DNA of 64,000 nt, taken from contig JAGVRI010000007.1 of assembly GCA_018606645.1 (NCBI GenBank), positions 124,001 to 188,000 of the forward strand, in the 5' to 3' direction. This document shows positions 9,168-17,640 of the stretch, in pieces. The stretch comes from Chloroflexota bacterium. Lineage in GTDB: Bacteria; Chloroflexota; Anaerolineae; JAAYZQ01. The notes under the pieces are model-generated. The model did no database searches, had not been told where the DNA came from, and saw only the letters and a list, made by a program, of their open reading frames with translations. The translations under genes were made by a program, and so were the position numbers. Numbering within the stretch: the stretch's first letter is position 1; each line of letters begins with the position of its first letter.

Positions 9168-9836
9168 CTAAGGCATCCAGCTCTGCATAGTCCATCCCAT
9201 CTCCCAGAACATCCATTCGTAGCGACAGGATTTTAGAAAGATATCTTCAATTCGCTTCAATTCAGATTCCGGATAGCCTGCCACCGCATCATCCAGCATC
9301 TGGAACCACCAGTTGACCAAATCCCGAAACTCTGGCGCGGCATACGTCATCAGCCACGATTTGTACGGATGATCATCGGGGATGGTTTTGCCTGCGGTGA
9401 AATGATGTCCGATTTCGACATAGATCCAGCCGCAGGGAAGAATCGCTGCCATGCCCTCAGCCAATGTACCGGTACGGGTGTAACGGAACAGATGATCGAT
9501 GTAGGCTTTGCAGATTGGCGCCGGCTCGGTTTTTAGCGCGTCTTCCATGGTGATGCCAAATTGCTGGAAATATTGCTCTTTGAGCATGGCCTCGATTTGG
9601 AACGAAGCTTTGGCGGCATCCAGCATGGCCAGGATGTCTTTGACATCGGGCATCAGCGGAGCTACCCACGCCATTGCCCTGGCATAATCGACGATGTAGA
9701 GCGAATCCTGGATCATGTAAAACCGAAATTTGTTCATTGGCAGCGTACCATCAGCCAGCCCCTTGACGAACGGGTGTTCAAACTGGGCTTTCAAGATGGG
9801 ATCAGCGGCCTGTTTCAGAGATTCTGAGAATTTCAT
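9168..9836 (-). CDS. tenA: TenA-family protein (aminopyrimidine aminohydrolase / thiaminase II)
   Basis: 222 residues, the usual TenA length. Recognisable sites are the pyrimidine-binding aspartate in 'MIQDSLYIVDYARA', the active cysteine in 'LPCGWIYVEIG', and the C-terminal glutamate in 'WEMGW'. The cysteine places it in the TenA_C class, which salvages thiamin by hydrolysing aminopyrimidine breakdown products. ATG at 9836 is chosen for its AAGGAG site; an upstream in-frame ATG at 9917 has none. No other thiamin gene and no THI-box riboswitch were seen nearby. Codon use is less GC-biased than in its neighbours, which could mean transfer. Confidence 0.88.
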   Translation of the reverse strand: MKFSESLKQAADPILKAQFEHPFVKGLADGTLPMNKFRFYMIQDSLYIVDYARAMAWVAPLMPDVKDILAMLDAAKASFQIEAMLKEQYFQQFGITMEDALKTEPAPICKAYIDHLFRYTRTGTLAEGMAAILPCGWIYVEIGHHFTAGKTIPDDHPYKSWLMTYAAPEFRDLVNWWFQMLDDAVAGYPESELKRIEDIFLKSCRYEWMFWEMGWTMQSWMP

Positions 9837-9985
9837 ACTCAAATTCTCCTTTCTATTTGGCCAGGAATCAGCGCTCTCGTACCGCGAACCGCTTGAGAAT
9901 GGATTTCCGCCTGGCATGAGGCGGGAGCCACCCGCCTGGAGAATCCCAGCTCCTCCAGGAACTACCGGACCGGCTCAGGCAACGG

Positions 9986-10555
9986 TTACTTCAGGACCAG
10001 CCACTTGGCGGCGGCCCACCCCTCCTTTCCATCCGGGGCGCGTACTTTCCACCACACGTACCCATCCGCATCGCGGGGGCCCTCCAGGACGACGAGGGTG
10101 GTGCCTTCTTTGACATTGGCCAGGACCTTGGCATAGGTGGTCGGTTGCTGGCGCAGGTTGAGACCACCGCCCCCCGTGCCCTGGACGATCACCATCGCCC
10201 CCGGCGCGATCTCGGTAAAAGTCACGGTGGTGGTCAGCGGCTCGATGGGCAGCACTACCGTGGCGGTCGGGGTGATAGCCGGCGTAGGAGTCACCAGCTC
10301 GACGGTAGCGGTCGGCGCGGCGACGGTGGCGGAAGGCTTCGGAGTTGGGGGAGCCGCCTTGCGCTCACCCCGGATCGCCTGGATCGCCAACGCCAGGCTG
10401 ACACACAGGACGATCACCAGGGCTACCACGATCACTAACAAGGCCCAGGGCGGCAGGATGAGCCGCCGGCGTCGGGCTTGCGGCTTGGGCTTCCGATTGG
10501 GATCGTCCCACGGGCGGTCGCTCCACTCTCCAGGACCTGCATCGTATTGCGGCAT
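9986..10555 (-). CDS. Membrane-anchored protein with C-terminal bacterial SH3 domain
   Basis: 189 residues. A basic, proline-rich cytoplasmic start ('RKPKPQARRRR') is followed by one membrane helix (about residues 31-55), a Thr/Pro/Ala-rich linker that probably spans the wall, and a C-terminal SH3b domain from about residue 125 ('LNLRQQPTTYAKVLANVKEG' ... 'GKEGWAAAKWL'). SH3b domains usually bind peptidoglycan or help surface proteins bind the wall. ATG at 10555 follows a GGAGGGGAGG site. No enzymatic domain is present, so an anchoring or sensing role is likely but unproven. Confidence 0.8.
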   Translation of the reverse strand: MPQYDAGPGEWSDRPWDDPNRKPKPQARRRRLILPPWALLVIVVALVIVLCVSLALAIQAIRGERKAAPPTPKPSATVAAPTATVELVTPTPAITPTATVVLPIEPLTTTVTFTEIAPGAMVIVQGTGGGGLNLRQQPTTYAKVLANVKEGTTLVVLEGPRDADGYVWWKVRAPDGKEGWAAAKWLVLK

Positions 10556-10597
10556 GGCACCCTCCCCTCCTCGATGTTTTTGCCACAAACTACACAA

Positions 10598-10626
10598 ATT
10601 ATACCACTTTTTCAATTTCGTGGCAA
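10598..10626 (-). promoter_or_regulatory. Promoter of the SH3-domain gene
   Basis: Minus strand: TTGCCA (10626-10621), 17-base spacer, TATAAT (10603-10598), giving a short leader to ATG 10555. Confidence 0.75.
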
Positions 10627-10666
10627 TTTCGAGGGGCCGTCGTGACAGGCGGATGCATGACGACTA

Positions 10667-10700
10667 GTCCGGCTGAAGCCTCGACCCCTGGATCATGGGG
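10667..10700. repeat. Dispersed repeat, half of module B
   Basis: 'ccggctgaagcctcgacccc' lies between the divergent promoters, just upstream of the murE -35 box. Confidence 0.5.
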
Positions 10701-10728
10701 CAGCCATGCTCGCACCAGGCGCCATTTC

Positions 10729-10757
10729 TTGACGGATCGGTCCCGTTGGATTATACT
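10729..10757 (+). promoter_or_regulatory. Promoter of murE
   Basis: TTGACG (10729-10734), 17-base spacer, TATACT (10752-10757). The predicted transcription start falls on the ATG at 10762, so translation is leaderless or begins at the next ATG (10777). Confidence 0.75.
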
Positions 10758-10761
10758 GACT

Positions 10762-12471
10762 ATGAGTGAGGCGGAGATGCACCGGCCGGTTCCGTTGACG
10801 ACGCTGATAGAGGCGCTGCCCTCCGCCCGAGTCCTGGGCGATGCGGACCGTTTAATCACGGCTATCACCTCTGACTCGCGCCAGGTGGTGCCCGGCAGCC
10901 TGTTTGTCGCCTACCGGGGGGTGGCCGCCGACGGGCACCGGTTCATCCCCCAGGCCCTGGCCGCCGGCGCCGTGGCGGTGGTGGCCGAGCGCGAGCTCGA
11001 ACTGGAAGGAAACGCGCCGCTCATCCTCGTCCCCGACGGGCGGGAGGCGCTGGCCTATCTCTCGGCGGCATGGCATGGCTTTCCGGCTCGCCGGCTGATC
11101 GTCGTCGGGGTGACCGGCACCGACGGCAAGACCACCACCTGCACCCTGCTGCACCGCATCCTCCTCGCGGCCGGCCGCCGCGCCGGGCTGATCACCACCG
11201 TCAACGCCCTGATCGGAGAGGAGGTATTCGACACCGGCCTGCACACCACCACCCCCGACGCCCCGGCCGTGCAGGGCTACCTGGCCAGAATGGTCGAGGC
11301 CGGGATGGAGATCGCCGTGCTGGAAACCACCTCCCACGGTCTGGCCCAGCATCGGGTGTCGGCCTGCGACTTTGACGTGGCGGTCGTCACCAATATCACC
11401 CACGAGCATCTGGACGCCCACGGCAGCCTGGAGGCGTACCGCCGGGCCAAGGCGATGCTCTTTGCCCATCTGATGGCCGGCTACCGCAAGCCGGGGGTAC
11501 CCAAGGTGGCGGTGCTCAACGCCGATGATGATTCCTACCGCTATCTGCGCCGCCTGCCGGCCGATCGCTATCTAAGCTATAGCCGTCGAGGGAGTTGCCA
11601 TGCCCGGTGGGGTGCCACGACGGATGAGCATAGCCGGGGGCTGACGGCTGAAGCCGCGCCTATCGGGCCTGCGGCCGGGCGTCCCCCTATGGGGACGCGT
11701 TCCGTCGGCGTAGGCCGACGGCCAGCCGAAGGATCTGGGGGGCGATTTCAATCGCCGTCTATTTTCGAAGGAGCGGACCTGGTCGCCGTTGACGTCGAGA
11801 CCGCGCCGGGCGGTTCCCGGTTCACGGTCCGCTCGCCGCAAGGGACGTTCGAATTGGAGACGTCCCTGGTCGGCGAGTACAACATCTCGAACATCCTGGC
11901 CGCCAGCAGCGCCGCGCTTGCGCTTGGCGTCCCGGTCCCAGCTATCCAGCGGGGGGTCCGGGAGGTCACCGGCATCGTCGGGCGCATGGAGCGGGTGGAT
12001 GAAGGGCAAGATTTCATCGCCATCGTCGATTTTGCCCACACCCCCCACGCCTTGGAACAGGCGCTCACCACGGCACGAACGATGACCCAGGGGCGGGTCA
12101 TTGTCGTGTTCGGCTGCGCCGGCGAGCGGGACCGGGAAAAGCGGGCCTGGATGGGCGAGATCAGCGCCCGCCTGGCCGACGTGGTGGTCATGACCGCCGA
12201 GGACCCGCGCCGCGAACCGCTGGAGGCGATCCTGGAGGAGATGGCGCGGGGCGCGCAGCGGGCCGGCGCCGTCGAGGGTCGGGATTACTTTCGCGTCCCG
12301 GACCGGGCGGAGGCGATCCAGTTCGCCGTGGACCTGGCCCGGCCCGGCGACCTGGTGATCACTTGCGGCAAAGGCCACGAGCAATCCATGTGCTATGGCA
12401 CCGTCGAACAGCCATGGAGCGAGCACGAGACGCTACGGACCGCCCTCCGACGCAAGCGGAATCTAGGGTAA
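10762..12471 (+). CDS. murE: UDP-N-acetylmuramoyl-tripeptide ligase MurE carrying an inserted repeat
   Basis: 569 residues, against about 500 for the family. It adds the third amino acid of the peptidoglycan stem peptide in the cytoplasm. The ATP loop is 'GVTGTDGKTTTC'. 'TTTPDAP' and 'ETTSHGL' bind UDP-MurNAc-dipeptide, 'NITHEHLD' is the Mur-ligase core, and 'GCAGERDREKR' and 'CGKGHEQ' belong to the C-terminal domain. The diamino-acid motif is 'EDPRRE' instead of DNPRxE, so meso-DAP is not assured. Residues ~275-336 match no MurE segment: their DNA (11583-11768) is a copy of the dispersed repeat found between genes elsewhere in the window. Its removal leaves a protein of normal length. ATG 10762 is chosen because upstream in-frame starts lie within repeat or promoter sequence. 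Confidence 0.9.
   Translation: MSEAEMHRPVPLTTLIEALPSARVLGDADRLITAITSDSRQVVPGSLFVAYRGVAADGHRFIPQALAAGAVAVVAERELELEGNAPLILVPDGREALAYLSAAWHGFPARRLIVVGVTGTDGKTTTCTLLHRILLAAGRRAGLITTVNALIGEEVFDTGLHTTTPDAPAVQGYLARMVEAGMEIAVLETTSHGLAQHRVSACDFDVAVVTNITHEHLDAHGSLEAYRRAKAMLFAHLMAGYRKPGVPKVAVLNADDDSYRYLRRLPADRYLSYSRRGSCHARWGATTDEHSRGLTAEAAPIGPAAGRPPMGTRSVGVGRRPAEGSGGRFQSPSIFEGADLVAVDVETAPGGSRFTVRSPQGTFELETSLVGEYNISNILAASSAALALGVPVPAIQRGVREVTGIVGRMERVDEGQDFIAIVDFAHTPHALEQALTTARTMTQGRVIVVFGCAGERDREKRAWMGEISARLADVVVMTAEDPRREPLEAILEEMARGAQRAGAVEGRDYFRVPDRAEAIQFAVDLARPGDLVITCGKGHEQSMCYGTVEQPWSEHETLRTALRRKRNLG
11583..11768 (+). repeat. Dispersed repeat (modules A and D) inserted in frame in murE
   Basis: 'gagttgccatgcccgg' at about 11590 repeats at 12499 just downstream. 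The segment 11700-11768 ('ggccgacggccagccgaagg', then 'gcgatttcaatcgcc' and 'gtctattttcga') repeats in reverse orientation at 17641-17722. The ~186-base insert is a multiple of three, has no stop codon in this frame, and sits between the Mur central-domain strands 'RYLSYS' and 'GADLVAVDVE'. Confidence 0.85.
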
Positions 12472-12487
12472 CGTCCGCTGCCCTTCC

Positions 12488-12562
12488 CCGCTTCGAGGGA
12501 GTTGCCATGCCCGGCCGGGCGCCACGATGGATGAAAATATCGAGAGGCCGGCGGCTGACGCG
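12488..12562 (+). repeat. Dispersed repeat, module A
   Basis: 'gagggagttgccatgcccgg' then 'gcgccacgatggatgaaaat' and 'ggcggctgacg'. This is the closest relative of the copy inside murE, only about 900 bases away in the same orientation. Confidence 0.75.
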
Positions 12563-12587
12563 CACCGACCTCACCTCATCCCCCCGG

Positions 12588-12625
12588 CCCCCTTCCCCTC
12601 TCCGCCGGCGGAGAGGGGAAGGGGG
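12588..12625. repeat. Perfect 38-bp palindrome (REP-like)
   Basis: CCCCCTTCCCCTCTCCGCC (12588-12606) is followed directly by its exact reverse complement (12607-12625). A looser version is at 46034-46065. The rest of the 12472-12827 gap, up to the AAGGAGG site at 12815-12821, has no other feature I can support. Confidence 0.8.
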
Positions 12626-12827
12626 TGATGGGGGTAGGGGTGAGGTATTGTTGAAGGAGGGAGAAGGAAAGGAGGTGAACGGGCGCAGCGGCGCTGTCGT
12701 ATTCGTTTCCATGTCTCTTGATAATACATTCGAGGCGTCCCACCGCGACTGGGTGACGCTGGAGAGCAACCACGGAGGGCAAAACAAGGGAGATTCGACA
12801 TACTTTTGCAGGACAAGGAGGTGCGAA

Positions 12828-14408
12828 ATGAGAAAGAGACGGATTCTTCCGAGTGTGGGGGCCATGATACTCCTTCTGGTCCTGACCGTGGGGCTGACCC
12901 AGGCCCAAGGGCCGCAGCCGCAGGGGGAAACCGGCCCGCTGGCGCTCGTGGGCACGGCCTTCACCTACCAGGGCCAACTCAAAAGAGGCGGGAATCCCGT
13001 TGACGACACCTGCGACTTTCAGTTCAGCCTGTGGGATGCCGCCAGCGGCGGTACGCAGATCGGTACGTCTCAGAACAAGACGGGCGTCCAGGTGACCGAT
13101 GGCCTGTTCACCATCCCCGACCTGGACTTTGGCGTGGGCGCTTTCCAGGGGGACGCCCGCTGGCTGCAGATTGCCGTCAAGTGCACGGGGGACGCGGATT
13201 ACACCACCCTCATGCCGCGCCAGGCGCTGACGGCCGCACCGTATGCATTGTATGCCAGGTCTGCCTGGTCGCTCACCGGCAACAGCGGCACCACGCCCGG
13301 GACGAACTTCCTGGGCACCACCGACAACCAGGCCCTGGAATTCAAGGTCAACGGCCAGCGCGCCCTGCGCCTGGAGCCGAACGCCACCAGCCCCAACCTC
13401 ATCGGCGGCTACAGCGGCAACAGCGTGAATGCCGGTGTGGTGGGCGCCACCATCGGCGGCGGCGGGTATAGCGGTGTGATCAACCAGGTCACCGCCAACT
13501 ATGGCACGGTCGGCGGGGGGAGCGGCAACACCGCCAGCGACACAGGGGCGACCGTCGGCGGAGGCAGCAACAACACGGCCAGCGGCTGGAACGCTACCGT
13601 GGCCGGGGGCGGGGGCAACACCGCCAGCAACACGAACGCGACGGTAGGTGGAGGCTACGGGAACGTCGCCAGCGGAGGCGACGCCACGGTCGCCGGTGGC
13701 CGCGAGAATACCGCCAGCCACCACGCCGCCGTCGGCGGGGGCGAGAACAACACCGCCAGCGGCTCCTACGCCACCGTGCCGGGAGGCCGCGATAACACTG
13801 CCCAGGGCAACTACAGTTTCGCCGCCGGCCGGCGCGCCAAGGCGAACCATACCGGTGCGTTCGTCTGGGCCGACTCAACGGATGCCGACTTTTCCTCTAC
13901 CGCCGTCAACCAGTTTGCCGTGCGGGCGACGGGCGGTGTGGCGTTCACCACCGGCAGCGCCGGTTTCCTGATCAACGGCAACACGGTCTGGCATGCCGGC
14001 AATGACGGCCACGACTCCGGCCTGGACGCCGATACACTGGACGGCCAGCACGCCTCGGCGTTTGCGTCTGCCGCATTGCTGGGCAGTTCCTATGTGTATG
14101 AGGGTTCCACCACTCAGGAACAGCTTTTTAGCATGTCCACCACCGGATGGACCGTGCTCACAGACGGCGACTCAGACTGGGATCATACACTGATCATCAA
14201 GACCACCACAACGATAGTGGAGTACACGCTCTGGTACGGCGGTACCGTGGTGCACGGCGAGGCTTCGTCGGGCTCCCCGGCCACGATCACGTTCCCCCAC
14301 TATCAGGGCTTCCAGCTCATCCTGGCCAGGTACCAGTATATCGCCTCTCTGGTCTGCAACGAGAACGACGGCCTCGTCGCCTGTGTCTACCAGAAGAGCG
14401 ACCCGTGA
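12828..14408 (+). CDS. Secreted fibre-like protein with YadA-head-like repeats
   Basis: 526 residues. A Sec signal peptide is obvious (RKRR, hydrophobic core, cleavage after TQAQ near residue 27). Residues ~45-145 form a beta domain ('FTYQGQLKRGGNPV' ... 'APYALYA') also found at the start of the proteins at 44281 and 48164. About eight repeats of ~16-24 residues with the pattern NTASG..ATVGGG (residues ~205-330) resemble the left-handed beta-roll head of trimeric YadA-type adhesins. 'GNYSFAAGRRAKANHTGAFV' ends the roll, and a 'DTLDGQHASAFA' motif common in phage tail-fibre tips follows. There is no membrane anchor or autotransporter barrel, so it is probably a released or wall-held trimeric fibre. 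Followed 15 bases later by its small partner. Confidence 0.78.
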   Translation: MRKRRILPSVGAMILLLVLTVGLTQAQGPQPQGETGPLALVGTAFTYQGQLKRGGNPVDDTCDFQFSLWDAASGGTQIGTSQNKTGVQVTDGLFTIPDLDFGVGAFQGDARWLQIAVKCTGDADYTTLMPRQALTAAPYALYARSAWSLTGNSGTTPGTNFLGTTDNQALEFKVNGQRALRLEPNATSPNLIGGYSGNSVNAGVVGATIGGGGYSGVINQVTANYGTVGGGSGNTASDTGATVGGGSNNTASGWNATVAGGGGNTASNTNATVGGGYGNVASGGDATVAGGRENTASHHAAVGGGENNTASGSYATVPGGRDNTAQGNYSFAAGRRAKANHTGAFVWADSTDADFSSTAVNQFAVRATGGVAFTTGSAGFLINGNTVWHAGNDGHDSGLDADTLDGQHASAFASAALLGSSYVYEGSTTQEQLFSMSTTGWTVLTDGDSDWDHTLIIKTTTTIVEYTLWYGGTVVHGEASSGSPATITFPHYQGFQLILARYQYIASLVCNENDGLVACVYQKSDP

Positions 14409-14423
14409 GAGCAGGAGGGAGCG

Positions 14424-14732
14424 ATGCACGGATCCCGTTTCACGGCTGGGCGTATTGGGCGTAGCAGCGCTACGCTGGCCGTCCTCCTCGCCCTGGTTCT
14501 TGTCGTCGGCGTTGCCGCCCAATCCGGCGGCGGCTACGACCTGACCTGGAACACGGTGGACGGCGGCGGATATACCTGGAGCGAGGCTGGCGCCTACGCG
14601 CTGGGCGGCACCGTCGGCCAGCCGGATGCCGGCGCGCTCGAGGGTGGCGGCTACACACTGCTCGGCGGCTTTTGGGGCGGCGCGGCAGTGCAGTACCGCG
14701 TCTACCTGCCGCTGCTACTGCGGCGTTACTGA
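14424..14732 (+). CDS. Small secreted GGGY-repeat protein with LPLL C-terminal tail
   Basis: 102 residues, with a signal peptide of ~32 residues ending AAQSG. The mature part has short glycine-rich units ('SGGGYDLTWNTVDGGGYTW', 'EGGGYTLLGGFWGG') and ends 'VYLPLLLRRY', a tail shared with four other secreted proteins here. It starts 15 bases after the fibre gene, and similar small proteins follow the fibre genes at 45761 and (as a remnant) 49618, so a joint role at the surface is likely. No enzymatic motif is present. Confidence 0.75.
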   Translation: MHGSRFTAGRIGRSSATLAVLLALVLVVGVAAQSGGGYDLTWNTVDGGGYTWSEAGAYALGGTVGQPDAGALEGGGYTLLGGFWGGAAVQYRVYLPLLLRRY

Positions 14733-14770
14733 ATCTGTCAGAACCCGGGTTCCTGCCCTTCGTGGTCGAA

Positions 14771-14800
14771 AGGTACCCTCGTTGAGGGTACCTTTTTTCT
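14771..14800 (+). terminator. Intrinsic terminator of the fibre/GGGY operon
   Basis: AGGTACCCTC (14771-14780) pairs perfectly with GAGGGTACCT (14784-14793), followed by a run of T. The symmetry with the preceding AAAGG may let it work in both directions. Confidence 0.88.
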
Positions 14801-14844
14801 TTCCGCGGTTGGCCCTCCCCAGCCCTTCCCCGACGCGGGGGCGT

Positions 14845-14985
14845 TCCCCTGCCGGGCGGGGCGCCACGCGCGATGAAAATATCCAGGGGTCGGCGGCGGA
14901 GGCCTCGACTCCGGGTGGGGGAGTGGAGCCTTCAGGCGGTTGACCGGCCAAAGTAGGGGCGACCGTCCTGGTCGCCCTACGCTCC
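14845..14985 (+). repeat. Dispersed composite repeat (modules A, B and C)
   Basis: Module A ('gggcggggcgccacgcgcga', 'tgaaaatatccagg'), then the module B hairpin ('gcctcgactccggg' / 'gagtggagccttcaggcgg'), then module C, a hairpin GTAGGGGCGAC / GTCGCCCTAC at 14953-14980. It lies between convergent genes (14733-14988) with the terminator; no coding sequence there. Confidence 0.75.
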
Positions 14986-14988
14986 CCC

Positions 14989-17637
14989 CTACTGGGCCGC
15001 CGCCTCCACCTCGATCCAACCCAGCGAGACCGCATCGGTCGGCGCGGCGTCCCCGCTTCCGGCCACCGGCAACCGCTCACCGCTGGCCGGCTGATACATT
15101 CCTACCCGCAGTTCATACCGGCCGGGGGGCAAATCCTCCGGCAGGGGCAGGCCGTGGCGGTCAATGACGAACTCGCCCGCCCGCCAGCCACTCGTCGGCC
15201 GTGAACCGCCCACCGGCGGGCAATCGGTTTGCGCCGCCAGATGACCGCTCTCATCCAGCAGGTGCACAAACACCGCATAATCCTCGGCAGGCGCGGCCTG
15301 CGCACGCCAGAAAAGCGTCAGGGGCGCGACCTCGCCGGCGCGCCAGGGGTCAGCCGGTCGGTCCACCCCCACCAGCCGGAACTGCCCACCCAGCTCCGCC
15401 TGCACCTCGACGGTCGGGCTCATGGCCAGGGGTCCGCCGGCTGTCCCGTAGGTGATCCATTGCAGGCTATCGGACCACTCGTGGCTGGCCCAGAAGGCGT
15501 GCTGGTTGAGCCAGTCCAGCGCCGGGCCGGCCGCTTCCCCGGCATCGCCGATGATCAGCAGGATGCGGCGGTGCTGGGCGGCGATCTCGTCCCATTCCTC
15601 CTCGTTCGCCGGGGGCAGATACACCTCAGCCGCGCCGCTGTAGCGGGCCACCAGCGGACTCAGAAAGGCCGGCGGTGTGACCAGGATGGCATCGCCCTGC
15701 CGCGTCCGCTGGTTCAGCTTCTCGGCCAGGCGGTCGAGATAATCGGTCGGATAGTCGGCCGGCAACGGGTAGCGCTGTCGGTAGAGATAGACCGTGTCGC
15801 CATCGGGCAGAGGGTAGCTGGTCTCCAGTTCAAAGGCCTGGGCAAAGAGGCGCGGCGGCCCATCTAAAATATCGAGGATGAGCTGCTTCTGGACCGGGTT
15901 CATCCCGGCATTGATCCGCTTGACGATGACATAGTCGTGGGCGAACAGCCGCCGGTAGGGCGAGGCTTCGTTAAAGCGCTCGATCAGACTCTCCACTCGC
16001 AGGTTCGGGTAGCGGGTCAGGATCAGGAAATTGAACGGGCCGGCGTTGATCTGGCTGGTGTTGACCAGCATCCCCAGGCTGAGGAGTTCGCGCCCGGCCT
16101 CCTGGCGGTGCCGCTCCATCCGGTCCAGCACATCCGGATAGATGGCATAGCCGCGGTCGGTCTTGCCCTCGTCGGGCAATTGGAGGTAGACCCCCTGGGC
16201 CACGGTGCTGGTCCGCCCCCAACCGGGCAGGGTGAAGAACCGGGGAGGGGCCCATCGGTACACCGGCTCATAGGAGATCACCAGGAACTGGAACAGGCCA
16301 ACGGCCAACACCAGGGCCAATATTCCCCACCGCACCCGCCGCCACGGCAACTTCTGGATCGCGGCAGCCCAGATCAATGCCACCGCCGGCAGGGCCGGGG
16401 TGTAGGCCCGCGTCTCCTGATAGATGGAAAAGGTGAGGATGGCGTACCCGCCCCCGGCCCAGGCCAGCGCCACCCAACCCTCCGGGCGGATATGGCGCAG
16501 CGCCGGCCGCCAGCCCTTTTGTCGCCGGACATAAACCCCCACGCTCACCAGCAACACCAGCGAGAACACGACAAACAGGACAAAGGATAGGTGCTCGTTG
16601 CCCAGCTTGCGCAGGTAATAGAGATAGGTGCCGATCTGGTCCAGGCGCAGCGTCCGGCCGCGGGGGTCCTCAATGCCATAGCCGTAGAGCGCCACCCGCC
16701 GCACCACCTCCTCGATGCGGGCCAGGTACCACAGCGAACCCAGCCCGGCCGCCAGGAAAAAGGCCGACAGCGCGTTCGACACCGGGTCTGGCCGCAGCAG
16801 GGCGAAATAGAGGGTCAGCGTCGCCAACGCTCCCCAGATCAGAAACAGCGCATCCCCCAGGACAAACCCCCGCACCGTCTCGCGATTCGGCAGATACCAG
16901 ACGGCGGCCAGGAGGAAGCCGCCCACCAGCGCCAGCAGCGCCTTGTTCCAGTGGACCCGAGGCCGGTGCTTCAGCCGGCGCCACAGTTCGGATGCCAGGC
17001 CAGAGATGAACAGATAGACCAGCACCGGACCGACGGCAAATACAGGGAAGGTCCGCTTGGTGAGCAGACCCAGCCCCAGGCTTAATCCAAAGAGAAGCGA
17101 GGCGCCCCGGCGCTGAAAGCCCTCCGTGGTCAACATCAGGTAGATGGTCAGGGCCACCATCGCCCCCAGAGCAAATTCCACATAGAAATAGCGCGACATG
17201 GCGTAAAACATGGGCAAGACCGCCAGCAGCGCCACGCTCACCAGCCCCAGGCGGCGCCCACCCCAGCGACGGCCGATGCCATAGGTGGCCGCGAGGACGA
17301 TGATCATGTAGCCGATGTTGACCATCACCGCCGCGTCATCGCTCGGGCCGAACAGTTGGTACATCACTGCGCCGGAGATGGGAAAGACCGGCGGGCGCAC
17401 CGGATCGCTGACCACGGCGGTAAAGAGGGAGCGGATGGTGATCGGATTCAGAATCTGGGCCAGGTACAGGCTGCGCGCCAGGTGGCGCGGTTTGTCCCAG
17501 CCCGTGGAGGTGACATTTTCCGTCAGCCAGAGCCAGTTGTTGACGGCGTGAAACAGCACGATCGCGCCGATCAACAACCAGGGGGCCAGACGGGCCCATC
17601 GGCTTGCGGCTCTATGATGTGTGCCTGATTCCGACAT
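14989..17637 (-). CDS. GT39-like membrane glycosyltransferase with extracellular Ig-like tail
   Basis: 882 residues. About eleven hydrophobic segments in the first ~470 residues form a GT-C type membrane domain; the first outer loop has 'TGWDKPRHLARSLYLAQIL', with the acidic residue expected to coordinate the polyprenol-phosphate donor, and 'SRYFYVEFALGAMVALTIY' follows. A soluble region (residues ~480-760) and an Ig-like unit of the type seen in the 6148-9078 protein ('DYAVFVHLLDESGHLAAQTD' ... 'RYELRVGMYQP') complete it. Probable role: sugar transfer from a lipid carrier on the outside of the membrane, acceptor unknown. The start at 17637 lies six bases from the end of a reversed module-D repeat, which provides the only nearby GAGG sequence. 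Confidence 0.8.
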   Translation of the reverse strand: MSESGTHHRAASRWARLAPWLLIGAIVLFHAVNNWLWLTENVTSTGWDKPRHLARSLYLAQILNPITIRSLFTAVVSDPVRPPVFPISGAVMYQLFGPSDDAAVMVNIGYMIIVLAATYGIGRRWGGRRLGLVSVALLAVLPMFYAMSRYFYVEFALGAMVALTIYLMLTTEGFQRRGASLLFGLSLGLGLLTKRTFPVFAVGPVLVYLFISGLASELWRRLKHRPRVHWNKALLALVGGFLLAAVWYLPNRETVRGFVLGDALFLIWGALATLTLYFALLRPDPVSNALSAFFLAAGLGSLWYLARIEEVVRRVALYGYGIEDPRGRTLRLDQIGTYLYYLRKLGNEHLSFVLFVVFSLVLLVSVGVYVRRQKGWRPALRHIRPEGWVALAWAGGGYAILTFSIYQETRAYTPALPAVALIWAAAIQKLPWRRVRWGILALVLAVGLFQFLVISYEPVYRWAPPRFFTLPGWGRTSTVAQGVYLQLPDEGKTDRGYAIYPDVLDRMERHRQEAGRELLSLGMLVNTSQINAGPFNFLILTRYPNLRVESLIERFNEASPYRRLFAHDYVIVKRINAGMNPVQKQLILDILDGPPRLFAQAFELETSYPLPDGDTVYLYRQRYPLPADYPTDYLDRLAEKLNQRTRQGDAILVTPPAFLSPLVARYSGAAEVYLPPANEEEWDEIAAQHRRILLIIGDAGEAAGPALDWLNQHAFWASHEWSDSLQWITYGTAGGPLAMSPTVEVQAELGGQFRLVGVDRPADPWRAGEVAPLTLFWRAQAAPAEDYAVFVHLLDESGHLAAQTDCPPVGGSRPTSGWRAGEFVIDRHGLPLPEDLPPGRYELRVGMYQPASGERLPVAGSGDAAPTDAVSLGWIEVEAAAQ

Positions 17638-17640
17638 GAA

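Noticed and set aside
9837-9985. THI-box (TPP) riboswitch upstream of tenA
   Set aside because: The conserved CUGAGA and ACCUGA-type elements are not present; only a small CCGCCT/AGGCGG hairpin is seen.
13500-13850. Regularly spaced short repeats that could be taken for a CRISPR array
   Set aside because: They are codon-level repeats of the NTASG..ATVGGG motif within one open frame, vary in length, and have no spacer structure or cas genes.
12828-14408. Trimeric autotransporter adhesin
   Set aside because: YadA-head-like repeats are present, but there is no stalk-anchor barrel, and the presumed Chloroflexota envelope would lack the usual type V system.
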